From Cyanophora paradoxa (lineage: Eukaryota; Glaucocystophyceae; Cyanophorales; Cyanophoraceae): a stretch of 47,157 nucleotides of DNA. The notes beneath the pieces were generated by a model. It searched no databases, was not told the origin of the DNA, and worked only from the letters and a program-made list of their open reading frames with translations. A program made the translations under genes and the position numbers. Of the stretch, positions 1 to 9,942 are shown in pieces. Location of the stretch: NCBI GenBank assembly GCA_004431415.1, contig QPMI01000467.1:1-47157 (forward strand). Reading direction: 5' to 3'. Position 1 is the stretch's first letter, and each line of letters begins with the position of its first letter.

Positions 1-617
1 ACTTAATTGTTCGCAATTTGCTTCATTGTCTTTCAATAGCTTTCCCGCATATCTTGTTTTCAATTGTTGTTGCAGTACCACTATTACAATAGTTGTCTCC
101 TTAACTGTTCACTTATCTGTTCGCTGCGGAAAAAGACGATGACGGACGTGTTATGTTACGAAATGATGTCATAATGACGATGCATATGTATTATGATATA
201 TATGACACACCATCGAACTCGGGAGATCATGACGATCACGGCGATATATATATGTTATGTGTTTATGATACATCATTATTACATCATTATGATGCATCAT
301 TCCGAAATCTCGAAAAATCGATAATCGGCATCTTCAAACGCTTGTATCTCATCACCAGATTATCAAATCGCAACGTTCTGCATATCGCTGTGAAGCGCTT
401 GAAAAGATCTACAAGACAATGTGTATATCATATGCATATATGTATATCAGTCATACATATATTTGGAAAAAAACGAGTTTTCGGCTAGCAAACTAGCTAG
501 TTTTGGTCCTCTCTCTTAGTGTTCTTTGAGGTTTAGGGGCTGTATATGACTCCTTAGTAGTCTGAAAGTCATTATACCATCTCTGGCTATTCACTTCTGA
601 AAGTTTCTGTGTGCCTG
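1..617. other. Low-complexity non-coding segment at left of element
   Basis: AT-rich sequence with many short ATGATG/CATCAT and ATATAT tracts between about 150 and 450. A 111-codon open frame at 153-488 is made largely of these tracts and has no recognisable protein features, so I do not call it a gene. No copy of the right-end 28-bp inverted repeat was found here. Confidence 0.5.
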
Positions 618-1861
618 CTATGGTGAGCTTTTGAGTTCCCTATTAACTTTCCCAGCCTTCTCCTTCCTAGCCTCTATCAAAGGCTTATCTGGGACTTCAT
701 TAGCAGCTTCTATGCCTTCTCTCCTTATAGCAGCATCAACCCTAGCTTCCTCTTTAGCTTGCTCTAAGGCATCCACTGTAGGGTTTCAGATATTCAACTG
801 CATTCACAGGCAACAGCTCATGGAAAGCAAACCTGTTATCTATGATCTCACCAGTGGGACTCTTAGCTTAAACTTAAAGCCTTCCCTACTATCAACAGTG
901 TAAACCATCCTAGACCAATTGTTACCCTGTTTAGCAAAGGGTTCTTCTCAACTTTCACTCTAACAAACATGCCAGGCTGCATGGTATCAAGATAAGCTAT
1001 TGATTTCTTGAATCTTCATCTTCTAATCCCACTATATACCTATAATGCTCCTCTGTAGTTTCGCCTGGCTTCATCTTAGTAGCTGAGTGAACTGTATTAT
1101 TGTAATTATACTCAATATCACCTAACACATCAAAGAATCTAGCTGTGTTATTAGCTATGCAGTAGTTTGTGATCAGTCTCTTAATCTGCTTGTTAAAGGC
1201 TTCAATTCGACCTTGGCTTCTATGGTCAGCAGTTCCACTCACTTGGTGTTCTATGAATTTACTAGATAAATACTCCTGGAATATTCGATTTTGGAATTCA
1301 CTCCCAGCATCTGATTGAACCTTTACTATGGTCTTGCCACTCTCATCTCAAGCTGTTTAAATGCAGCTAATGTAGTGAGAGCTGATTTATCCCTTATAGG
1401 TATAATATACCCAGTTCTCAGTGTGATTCCATTGCAGTCATAAATGTATCATAGCCATTGTTTTGTTTCTTATAAGCTGGGAAAAAGAGCAAATCAATCA
1501 CATAGGTATCAAGGGGTTGCCTAATTGGGACCATGGATCTCTCTCCTAGATATAGCAGGTGCATTGATCTGAACAACTTCTTGTTTTTTATAGAACTCTT
1601 GCAACTGCTTATAGGATTCATCTGGTAACTCAGCTCTCATAGCTTGAAGCCCTTTGTAACCAGTCCTCACATCATAGAATCTTTGGCATCTTGCTAGTTT
1701 CTTTCACTGCAATAGCAACTGGGATCTCTACTGGGACAAGCTCTTTCATCTCTGATTTTTGACAATTCGAGATTCCCCTTTTCCTCCTTTGGAACTGTGA
1801 TGGGCAGTAGGTTACTTGCAGTTGCTCAGTGTTCTTCTAACTATTCTTCCAGTTGTGGCAT
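618..1861 (-). pseudogene. Retroviral-type (RVE) integrase, multiply frameshifted
   Basis: Read in pieces on the minus strand this is a DDE integrase of the Polinton type. The first catalytic Asp is in YVIDLLFF (near 1490-1510), the second in QSDAGSEF (near 1300), and the Glu in GRIEAFNK (near 1200), followed by a conserved HSATKMKPGET stretch. Past 1000 comes an SH3/chromo-like C-terminal part (GMFVRVKVEKNP, then a WSRMVYTVD stretch one frame over) and a charged tail ending near 618. It would start at 1861, just after the polymerase stop, so the two are probably co-oriented neighbours. At least five frame changes break it; one is explained by a missing C near 940, but at least one needs a different kind of change. 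It is the most damaged gene of the element, so it may truly be decayed. Confidence 0.85.
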
Positions 1862-1864
1862 CTC

Positions 1865-4800
1865 TTAATTAAAAGGAACAGAATTAATACCATCTGGTAA
1901 GATGTATCTCTTTGCATCAAAGCAGTTTAGGGCAACCCTTCTACTCACAGTGTCTATTATTGTGTGATCTGCCCTTCTTTTCTGCTTTGCAGTCACAGTC
2001 TTGCTGATACCTGCAAATAAACACTGCTTAAAATCATTAAATTGGAGTTCCTCAGTTGAAGTCCCAGAGAGCTTACTCCTCTCAATCTCAGCAGTTCTGA
2101 AACTGTAAACTTTGGCTCTGAGACCCACATACTCCAATATAGCAGAACCTGGCATCTCATTTTTGTATTTACCTGGGGTCATTCTGTTAGATCCCCCTAG
2201 GTCCAAGGCATAAGATATATTCTCTATATCTTTTTGTAAGGTCTTAGATTCGATATATAGACAAAAGGAATCAGTATCATGGAACAGTAATTTGGCTTTG
2301 GACCATTGGGACCTTACAGTATCATAGAAGAACTGGTAATTATGCAGTTTGGCTGCATCCAAAACATAGGCTCCAATGGCAACTGGCTTATCTAGCTTCA
2401 CATGTTTTGTGTAAAACTCAAAGGCAACTGCTCTTTCGTTTATGGGGCTTGTTGATTTCACCAATGGAGAGGCTGCATATTTCATAAACAGTTTCTCACT
2501 GTTTGCAATCTTAACCACAGATCTACCTCTGCAAGATTCAATGCATTTCCCATAGATTGAGTTATTCATGAGCTTATAGAAATCAGCCTCGAATTTATTC
2601 ACTGCTTTCCTTCTCATCTCAGTGTTCAGCTCAATATAGGGTTTCATGACAGGAGCCACAGTAAATGATAGGACCCTGTGAACTTTCTTTAATTTCACAC
2701 CTTTGTCCAACAGATACTGTAGAAGAGGCTCAGAAATCACATAGTTGGTCACAGAACCAAAGGTTGCAGTTAGCTTAGGGGTCTTATCAAGCTCTTCTCC
2801 TGAAAGATCTAATAGGCTCTTTTGATATTGTGATAATTCGGCATATTCTACTATTTTCTTGTTAATAATTAGGGGAAATCACTGTGGTCTAGATATAGCC
2901 TAATTGGGTAATCCAGATCAACTTCCAGGAAACTGGATCTGTTATCTTGTGGGTTGAATTCGGTCTCCCATCTAAAATCACCAACTGGGATTGGCTGACT
3001 CAAACAGTAGCCATACAAGTTGTTAGCATCAAACAGCATAATGTGGGAGTTTTCACCATCAGCCTCAGCATACCTACAAGGCATTGTTGCAAAGCCACCC
3101 CTGATTCCCCTCTCAACAAATTCGTATTGCTCTACATCACTTATAAGCTCTATTTTTGCCTTGGTGGTCCTAAGCATAGCATCCCAAGATAACCCAGGTG
3201 CAGATACATAATGAACTGGGTCCAATCCATATACTGAGTGTGAAAGCCTTCTAAAAGCCTGGAATTTGTTCATTAACTCATCTACATCAGCAGCTCCAAA
3301 ATCCATGAAATTGCTTGCATCAATGAACTTGTAAAGACCCCATTGCAATGACAGGTATTGATCAAAGTTTTTCGAAAGGATTTCGATTCGCTTTTTATCA
3401 CCCATGCCTGCTATTTTTCTGAAAATGAATGTCCCACAGTCATCCATTTGGTCAACAACAACTGCAACTTTGGTTTGCTTTGAGATTCTCCTATGGAGAT
3501 TGCAGTTTCTGCATGCAGGTGCAATGTAATTACCTGTGTGGTGATCATGATCTCTGCATTTGAAGTTTTCCTTAGTGAACCTCTCACTGCAAAGGTAACA
3601 GTGTTTAGTAGCCCTGTAAATAGCCTTTTGCTCATCTGTGAGTTCATTCATTGGAATATTGGTGAACAGGAAATCGATTAGTTCTCTAGCTTTGGACTCC
3701 AAGCATTCAAAGAGACCTCCCATTGGATCCTGCCCCTCAAATCGAAAATCTTGAACATCTTCCCCAGTGACTACTCTCAGGTTGACTGCTGAGACTTCCT
3801 TTTGGATTTCGATGCATCAATGGGGATGCTTCTATGTTCAATCTTGCAGTAAACCACAACAGGAAGCCACACAGTTTTCCTGAGGTTTTTCAGTCCAAAC
3901 TCTATGGTGGTCTCAGGTTTAGGGGTGATTCCCTTTGAGAGTCTCCAATCAATGCATCTGTTTGAGTCCACATGAGCAGTGAGTTTAGCCTCAGACCTGA
4001 ATCGAGATAAGCATGTATCACAGTAGTGTAACTTTTGATCCTTGGTTTTATCAAGGGCAACTCTGAGAAGTCTTGAAAGGGACATGATTGTAATATAGTG
4101 ACCATTCCCTTCATCATCATGAATGAGCATGAGATTAATCTTTTGCTTTCTGCCTGGGTTGCTGGATTGATGCAGTGGATATATAACATCTCCATCCATT
4201 CCAAAGATGTTTATGCTAATGCCTGCATTTTGAGCTTCGAATTTATCAATGATTTCAGCATCACAAGGAACAGGGAATGGGATATTGTCGAAATTGAGAG
4301 CCAAAGGATTGTATGTGGTTGGTGAGTATTTCCATTTGCGATATTGTGTAAGCTCACTTCTCTTGTGGGAATTTACATCTTTCCTATGGATCCATGCCAA
4401 AATGGCATTTTCGAAGCAAGAATCATCAATATTTCGAATATTCACTGTGGCTTTCTTAGCTGCAATTGATTCTGGTGTTTTAACATAGCAGCCACCAGTT
4501 GGGGCATAACTCATAATAGCAACTCTTAGCATTTCGATTCTCTCCAATCGATAGCTATCAACCACATTCATCTGCTCCTGACACATTTGGGCTGCTTTAT
4601 TCAGCTCAGTTCGAATATTTCTCGATTTGGTTAATACAAAATAATCGCTGTAAATGTATTTCGATATCCAAACCTGTGGATTGCTGACTTTTACGAACTT
4701 GCAGATAAACGATAAGCGAACTTTGATTGCCCTGAATTGATCTAGACTGTCTCTTAAACGTTTTGGTAGAGAGGTTGCAATTCTATCTAAATATTCAATC

Positions 4801-5108
4801 ACATCAACAACAACTTCCCTTCTGGCTCTGTAAGTGAGCCAGCGATATAATTCATTCATTGCTGTTCCATCTTCTGCCTCTGGTTCTATTTGCCTCAGGC
4901 GATCGAGTTCATCAAGAGTCTCAACTTTGTCATAGAGGTTATTGGCTTTTCTGGTTAATTTTGCTAAAGTGGGTCTGCCCCTTGAAATAAATCCGATTTC
5001 CCGGTCATATTCAGCCTCTGTAATTTCATGGGCTGCATACAGTGTTCCCAGTAATCCCATGAGTTCCCATTTCTTTTCTCTAATAAGTCTGTTGCTAATT
5101 CGGGGCAT
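1865..5108 (-). CDS. polB: Protein-primed family B DNA polymerase (two frameshifts)
   Basis: Three consecutive minus-strand frames (5108-3777, 3723-2869, 2752-1865) together span about 1,080 codons, the usual size for a Polinton pPolB that replicates the linear genome. The N-terminal part has the NIRNIDDSCFENAILAW and INLMLI...HYITI stretches and a Cys/His cluster (YCDTCLSRF...H...C) usual in this family. The middle part holds an endonuclease-VII-like zinc module (CYLC...RDHDHHTGNY...CRNCN), then palm motif A (DANNLYG, near 3010-3030). The last part has motif B (KLMNNSIYGK) and motif C (HDTDSF, near 2270-2290), all with key residues intact. The first break lies at an AAAA run near 3800 and the second at a CCCC run near 2871. 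Each is fixed by one added base, so sequencing error is more likely than loss of function. Confidence 0.95.
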
Positions 5109-5183
5109 TGTTCCTAACTTGTTCCTACTAAAAGGGGAGGTTTTAAATGGGGATATTCCGAACGCAAAAATTTGATGAAAACT

Positions 5184-5216
5184 ACTTAAAGAAATATCTT
5201 CTATATATATAAAAGG
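5184..5216 (+). promoter_or_regulatory. Early-type promoter motif
   Basis: ACTTAAAGAAATATC followed by TTCTATATATATAAAAGG ends four bases before the ATG at 5220. Nearly the same string precedes the genes at 6095 and 6563. It lies in the 111-bp gap between the divergent polymerase and 5220 genes. Confidence 0.7.
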
Positions 5217-5219
5217 ACA

Positions 5220-6038
5220 ATGGCAGAGAACAAAGCAACATCTTCTCTGGAACGCTTGAAGGCTACATTAATGTTTCTTTGTGGATCTAATAACTTTAAA
5301 GACTTTGTCGCTTTGGGGAGAAGCAAATATATGAACTCTTTGTATTTGAAACTTGCAAAGTATGATTTGACTCACGAAAGCCTTCCTCCACACTCAAACA
5401 GCTGTGCTTGCAAGCATCATATTGAAGAACAATGCTACATCTTGCATGTGGATAAAAAGATTGTGGTTCTTGTTGGCAACTGCTGCATTAAACGATTTAT
5501 GCCAAATGGTGCAAGGAGGGAAGATATATGCAAGAAATGCGGAGATCGACATAAAAACCGTAAGGATAATTTCTGCAATAAGTGCAGGATTATCATAAAG
5601 GAGGAGGAATTGGAAAGAAAAAAGCAAATCCAGAAAGAAGCAGAGGAGCGAAAGAAACAACTTGAATTAGAAGAAAGAGAGCGAAGGCAGAGAGAATTAG
5701 AACAAGAAAGAGCAAGGAATAGACATGCAGTTAATCTTTTCCTGATTTGGTGCAACCAGTTCATTCCAAAAATGGATAATCTTCGCAGAGATGATATAGA
5801 GAGGTTCAGAGAGGGTAGATCTGCATTGATTGAAATGTATGCAGAACTCAGTACAACAAACACATTGGTTGCTGGGTTTCAGGTGCCTTTTCTTAAAAAA
5901 GATATCGCAAAAGGATTAGATTGCAGATGGAATAAGGACAAGAAAACATGGGAGACCTTGGAAATCGAACCATTTGTAGCATTGCTAGGTAAGCATTTCA
6001 AACTTATGTATATTGAGAGATTTGGACAGAGAGGTTAA
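5220..6038 (+). CDS. Zinc-binding, coiled-coil protein with DUF5710-like C-terminus
   Basis: A 272-residue protein. Residues 62-72 (CACKHHIEEQC) and the GNCCIKRF segment (residues 87-93) look like a metal-binding unit. Residues 104-122 (CKKCG...CNKC) form a zinc ribbon. Residues 125-170 are strongly charged (KEEELERKK..., EERERRQREL) and should form a coiled coil. The C-terminal VPFLKKDIAKGLDCRWNKDK stretch (about 222-241) resembles the DUF5710/'aKalGArWd' domain often attached to primases, topoisomerases and helicases. Its early-type promoter and place between polymerase and primase-helicase suggest a role in replication. That role is inferred from context; the DUF5710 match is from memory of the family pattern. 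Confidence 0.75.
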   Translation: MAENKATSSLERLKATLMFLCGSNNFKDFVALGRSKYMNSLYLKLAKYDLTHESLPPHSNSCACKHHIEEQCYILHVDKKIVVLVGNCCIKRFMPNGARREDICKKCGDRHKNRKDNFCNKCRIIIKEEELERKKQIQKEAEERKKQLELEERERRQRELEQERARNRHAVNLFLIWCNQFIPKMDNLRRDDIERFREGRSALIEMYAELSTTNTLVAGFQVPFLKKDIAKGLDCRWNKDKKTWETLEIEPFVALLGKHFKLMYIERFGQRG

Positions 6039-6051
6039 AGAACAAAAAATG

Positions 6052-6082
6052 ATTTAAAGAATTCTCTATATATATTAAGAGA
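6052..6082 (+). promoter_or_regulatory. Early-type promoter motif
   Basis: ATTTAAAGAATTC followed by TCTATATATATTAAGAG lies 13-43 bases upstream of the ATG at 6095 and matches the motif before 5220 and 6563. Confidence 0.65.
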
Positions 6083-6094
6083 GACAGAGGAAAA

Positions 6095-6349
6095 ATGCCA
6101 CTCAGTGAAGCCCAGAAGAGAGCTATGAAGAGGTACCAGCAAACTGAAAAAGGTAAGGCTCAAATCAAAAAGTTTAACGAAAAAATAGCCACACAGCTAA
6201 GAGATCTATATCAAACCGATGATACCTATAGAGCCATGAAAATAGCAAGTTCATGTCAGCGAAAGTATGCAGCCAATGCAGTCTGCTTTGTCAAATATTT
6301 GTATGATGTCCCTTACTCAAACAGAGGGAGAAAATCGAAACATGTCTAA
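6095..6349 (+). CDS. Small basic protein, unknown function
   Basis: An 84-residue Lys/Arg-rich protein with an early-type promoter just upstream and a hairpin just downstream, so it is probably a separate transcript. The N-terminal half (SEAQKRAMKRYQQTEKGKAQ) is predicted helical and polar. The C-terminus ends in NRGRKSKHV. A second small element protein at 9419-9664 has a comparable layout (KRYREDPEYREYKKQQ then RPRGRPIK), suggesting both are small nucleic-acid-binding proteins. No family was recognised. Confidence 0.65.
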   Translation: MPLSEAQKRAMKRYQQTEKGKAQIKKFNEKIATQLRDLYQTDDTYRAMKIASSCQRKYAANAVCFVKYLYDVPYSNRGRKSKHV

Positions 6350-6358
6350 ATTATTTTT

Positions 6359-6389
6359 CCCAGCATATTACTAGGCTGGGGATATGCTG
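6359..6389 (+). terminator. Hairpin downstream of the 6095-6349 gene
   Basis: Two mutually exclusive stems can form: CCCAGC (6359-6364) with GCTGGG (6375-6380), and CAGCATAT (6361-6368) with ATATGCTG (6382-6389). It starts nine bases after the stop and follows a T-run. A transcript-end role is inferred, by analogy with the hairpins used by other large DNA viruses of protists. Confidence 0.45.
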
Positions 6390-6511
6390 TTTATTCGCTG
6401 AAATACCAATTCATCCTTTTTGTATCTGAACCACTCGATATATCATGTGGATAAATTTCGTAGGGATACTTTCTCGATTTCCAACAAAAAATGATTGGGG
6501 GACCCAAAACT

Positions 6512-6545
6512 ACTTAAAGAAAAATCTTCTATATATATAAAAGGG
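6512..6545 (+). promoter_or_regulatory. Early-type promoter motif
   Basis: ACTTAAAGAAAAATC followed by TTCTATATATATAAAAGGG, almost identical to the motif before 5220, lies 18-51 bases upstream of the primase-helicase ATG at 6563. Confidence 0.7.
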
Positions 6546-6562
6546 ACCCCCAATCGCTGAAA

Positions 6563-8889
6563 ATGAACGCCAAACAGACCAAGTTAATCAAATCGCTCGC
6601 TAACTGGCTTCGTTCTGATGAGGAACTCGCCAAAAACATGATTATCCCAGTGAAACCTGACAGCAAAGACCCAGTTTTCAAGCATAAGGGAGGTGCTTGG
6701 TCCTGGGAAAAGTATGAGGAAGCGCTGGCAACTAATCAGTATGTATCTTGGGGCATTCTGCTCTCAGACAACATGATGGTTATTGACTTTGATGATGAGG
6801 AGGACTTTGAGAAATTCCGAGATATGTTTCCTGATGACTTTGATGCCAATCAGCCCATGGCAAAAACTAAAAAAGGCTATCATGTCTACTTTAAACGACC
6901 TGAGGAGTTCACTAAACTCAAAATCACCGATAAGGCTCCTGGCTTTAAAGGCTTTGAGAAGGTTGACCTGAAAACAATCACTGGAACTGGAACTTCTGGA
7001 TTAATTAATGTTTGTCCCAGTGTCAACAAGACCTGGGTAATTGCTCCATGGGATGATACCTGTGATTTCAATGAGCCTACTGATGAGTTTAAAAAGTGGA
7101 TTGCAGAGAACTATATCTATAAGAGTGAGTATACTGCTAATGCTACCTCACATGATGCATTGGAAAAGAGTATTCTTAAAGAGCTGGTGGATATGGGCTT
7201 TATGCATCCCAATATAATCTCTCAAACTGAACTGGGCTTTAACTTTGATGCTGCTAATAAGGGACTTAATTGCCCATGCTGCAATGGGTCCCATGAATCG
7301 AATAACTGGTATGTTATGAAAGCCAAAGGAGAAGATAAAAGTATATTGTGTCCAGCTACAGTGGCAATTGCAAAAAACGATTTATCTTCATTGGAATGCA
7401 ATCTGATATCTTCAATCTCATTGATAAGTCCGCTGGTTCTGGAGGCGCTCATTATGATGTCAGTCTTGTGTGCAAAGAGGTACTACAACATACTTGGAGA
7501 TACTCCAAAAAGTCATGGTTCAAACTCAATACTGATACTGGGATTTGGGAGCATGATGACACAAACCAAAAGATTTACCTAGACATAAGTTGCCTTGTTG
7601 TCCCTCAATACCTTGGCAGGGCTGTGCATTATAGCCAAAGAGCTTTGAAGGATGAAGAGAATAGAACAGCTTTCGAAGAGAAATCGAAAACATTAATTTC
7701 TATTGCCAAAAATCTTAAACAATCAGGATATCGCAAATCCCTTCTGACTGATCTGCTCCCTCTGCTGAATGATGATGAATTCTATGAAAAGATTGATACA
7801 GTTCCATATGTAATTGGATTCGATAATGGTGTATTTGATCTGACAACTATGACTTTCAGAAAGGGGAAACTGGAAGATATGGTGAGCAAGAGTGTGGGTT
7901 ATGATTATACTGAGAATGTAGACCCCAAGAAAGTAGACCATCTCAATCAGATTTATAGAGAGATTGTAGATGATCCAGCAGAGCGAAACTACCTTCTGGC
8001 ATCTATTGCAATTGCCCTCAGTGGATCAACAAAATCACAGAAGTTCTACATGTGGACTGGTGCTGGGGCAAATGGTAAATCACTTGTTCAGGAATACTGC
8101 AAACAGATTTCAGGGGCTTATTATAGCCCTCTCGAAATATCCTATTGGACCAAACCTAAAAAGAACTCATCAGATGCTACTCCTGAACTTGCCAAACTCC
8201 TTGGAAAGCGACTTGTATTCAGTAATGAGGCTGAAGATGGTGATAAACTGCAGATCTCCAAAATTAAGGAGGTCACAGGTGGAAATGAAATGACTGTGAG
8301 AGCCTTGTTCAAAGACCCAGTAATCCTCACTCCAATGTTCCAGGTTTACATTACAACTAATGACAATTTGACTATAAATAAACCAGACTTTGCAATTCAA
8401 AGAAGACTTTCATACCAGAGATTCAATAATATATTCAGAGAGAAGCCTGAAGCTGGTCAGAAGAAAGCTGACCCAACACTGTTCACACTTCTACACAATG
8501 ATGATGAGTATAAGATGGCTCACATGAAGATATTACTGGATATGTGGAAGAACAAAGAGGTTGAAGAGATCTTAAGAAATCCCCCTCAATCGATTATTGA
8601 ACAGGGAATAAACTTTATAGCTGAAAATGATAAGATTGGTGAATGGCTTAGGGATAATTTCGAAGTTACCCATAATGCAAACGACTTTGTTTCGAGTGAT
8701 ATCATTTACAAATCATACAGAAGTGTCGATGATAAAGTTGAATGTGTTTCTGTGATGAAGAGAGTAAGGGAAATCTTCAATGTGAAATCAGAGGTTAAAC
8801 GAATTCAGGGAACCAGAGCAAGGGGCTACATTGGACTTCGAAAGATAACAAGGGTTCAAGAAGACAATGGAGAGGATGTTGAATATTAA
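6563..8889 (+). CDS. Primase (PrimPol-like) fused to D5-type SF3 helicase (one frameshift)
   Basis: About 775 codons in two frames: 6563 to about 7345, then about 7348-8889. The N-terminal part carries a primase-polymerase pattern: MMVIDFDDEED (Asp75, 77, 78) and KKGYHVYFKR with His107. A zinc knuckle follows (CPCCNGSHES, with a further Cys after the break). The C-terminal part is a superfamily 3 helicase with Walker A GAGANGKS (8059-8082), Walker B-like RLVFSNEAEDGD, and the sensor stretch VYITTND. Such fusions unwind and prime virus-type genomes. One extra base near 7344 would join the frames. An early-type promoter lies upstream. Confidence 0.93.
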
Positions 8890-8950
8890 ACAAAACGATT
8901 TATGATTGAAATGTATATGTATTTTTTATAGCCTTACTGGAAATGGTGTT

Positions 8951-9042
8951 GTTCACAGGTGTCACAGGTCCATCCCATCTAGGGGGCTATAAAACGAAAA
9001 ATGACCAGGGGACGATAAAAACCTGTGAACACCTGTGACACC
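8951..9042. repeat. Large interrupted palindrome, copy 1
   Basis: GTTCACAGGTGTCACAGGT (8951-8969) faces ACCTGTGAACACCTGTGACA (9021-9040) across about 50 bases that include ATCCCATCT and GGGGGCTATAAAA. Each arm is two tandem copies of TCACAGGT-type 9-mers. A second copy with the same arrangement lies at 26154-26244. It could be a replication origin, an operator, or a transcript-end structure. Confidence 0.8.
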
Positions 9043-9072
9043 TATCGAAAAAGACCAAAATTTGACAAGAAT

Positions 9073-9100
9073 ACTTAAGGCTTACTTGATTGTGTATAGT
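9073..9100 (+). promoter_or_regulatory. Weak early-type promoter
   Basis: ACTTAAGG, then a TTGTGTATAG element, ends about 10 bases before the ATG at 9110. It is a diverged match to the motif upstream of 5220, 6095 and 6563, and it favours 9110 over 9035 as the start. Confidence 0.4.
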
Positions 9101-9109
9101 GAAGACAAA

Positions 9110-9331
9110 ATGGCAAAAACTCTTGATGAGATGACCATGAATGAGTTAGATAAATGCATAAAGCATGGAGATATAGGGGCATATATCGAGATGTCACAGA
9201 GATTGATAGGTTACAATATGTATGCAGCAAAACCAAAGAGAAATAGATCAGTAAACATTCACATAACTGTTTCAGTGTCTGAGAATGCAAACAAAAAACA
9301 ACAAAAGCATATTTACAAAAGTTATCTGTGA
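9110..9331 (+). CDS. Small protein of unknown function
   Basis: A 73-residue protein starting MAKTLDEMTMNELDKCIKHG. The frame is open back to 9035, but 9110 is preferred because the promoter-like ACTTAAGG element lies upstream of it and inside the longer version. The N-terminal half looks like a short helical repeat (DKCIKHGDIGAYIEMSQRL). The C-terminal part is basic (KPKRNRS, NKKQQKHIYK). No family was recognised. It lies between the large palindrome and a hairpin. Confidence 0.55.
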   Translation: MAKTLDEMTMNELDKCIKHGDIGAYIEMSQRLIGYNMYAAKPKRNRSVNIHITVSVSENANKKQQKHIYKSYL

Positions 9332-9381
9332 CTTGATTGCAAGTATAAAGCCAATTCCTTTGTATATATTTTTATAGCTGC

Positions 9382-9398
9382 CTCAGTGGCATACTGAG
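9382..9398 (+). terminator. Hairpin between convergent genes
   Basis: CTCAGT (9382-9387) pairs with ACTGAG (9393-9398) around a GGCAT loop and is followed by CGCTTTTTCT. It lies between the + gene ending at 9331 and the - gene ending at 9419. Confidence 0.5.
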
Positions 9399-9418
9399 AC
9401 CGCTTTTTCTCAATTATC

Positions 9419-9664
9419 TTATAGACCTGGGGGTCCATTGCTACTATCAGTAGGCAAATAATATTTAATCGGTCTCCCTCTGGGTCTCTGCTCCTCTTTT
9501 TTGGCTTTTCTGCGATAATAGGATGCCAGGGCTTGCTGCTTTTTATACTCTCTATATTCTGGGTCCTCTCTATATCGTTTCTGCATTGCTAGTATGTGTC
9601 TAATAGAACCCTCAGTAACAGGTTCATCACTGGTAAACTCGATTAAACTAATAGTATCCTCCAT
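9419..9664 (-). CDS. Small basic protein with AT-hook-like motif
   Basis: An 81-residue protein. The N-terminus is acidic (MEDTISLIEFTSDEP). The middle is rich in Arg/Lys/Tyr (RYREDPEYREYKKQQ). It ends with RPRGRPIKYYLP, which resembles an AT-hook (core RGRP) and suggests minor-groove DNA binding, perhaps genome condensation or late transcription. The start overlaps the end of the next upstream gene by 17 bases, so translation may be coupled. No homologue was recognised. Confidence 0.6.
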   Translation of the reverse strand: MEDTISLIEFTSDEPVTEGSIRHILAMQKRYREDPEYREYKKQQALASYYRRKAKKEEQRPRGRPIKYYLPTDSSNGPPGL

Positions 9665-9920
9665 TTATATTCCCAGAGAAAACGTTTTCTGCTGGTAAAG
9701 AACTTCTCCTTGGATACTCCTGCTGCTCATATGTATACTCTGTGGGGTCTGCTGGCATTGATTCCACAGAAACTGTAGACCTCCTTCTCTCTCTTGCTTC
9801 TGAGGCATTATCCTCATTATCTGACATCTCAAACTCCACTGTTGTCTCACAACATCCACTGTGGCAATTGCTCACCACATGCAGACTGAACATCTCGAAG
9901 AACTTTCGTATTATGTCCAT
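9648..9920 (-). CDS. Small acidic/Ser-rich protein, unknown function
   Basis: A 90-residue protein. The N-terminus MDIIRKFFEMFSLHVV is hydrophobic and possibly amphipathic. It is followed by a Cys group (CHSGCC), an acidic DNEDNASEARE stretch and a Ser/Arg-rich tail (RERRRSTVSVES). It is in the minus-strand late block, 22 bases downstream of the gene ending at 9943. A late-type AT-rich TCTCTGTTTTATTAGAGAT sequence precedes the ATG. Virion protein or assembly factor is a guess from position only. Confidence 0.6.
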   Translation of the reverse strand: MDIIRKFFEMFSLHVVSNCHSGCCETTVEFEMSDNEDNASEARERRRSTVSVESMPADPTEYTYEQQEYPRRSSLPAENVFSGNINGGYY

Positions 9921-9942
9921 ATCTCTAATAAAACAGAGATAA

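Noticed and set aside
153-488. 111-codon open frame on + at the left edge
   Set aside because: Built from ATGATG/CATCAT and ATATAT tracts, with no recognisable motif and no promoter motif of the element's early or late type.
9035-9109. Longer start for the 9110-9331 gene
   Set aside because: The extra 25 codons overlap the right arm of the palindrome and the promoter-like ACTTAAGG sequence.
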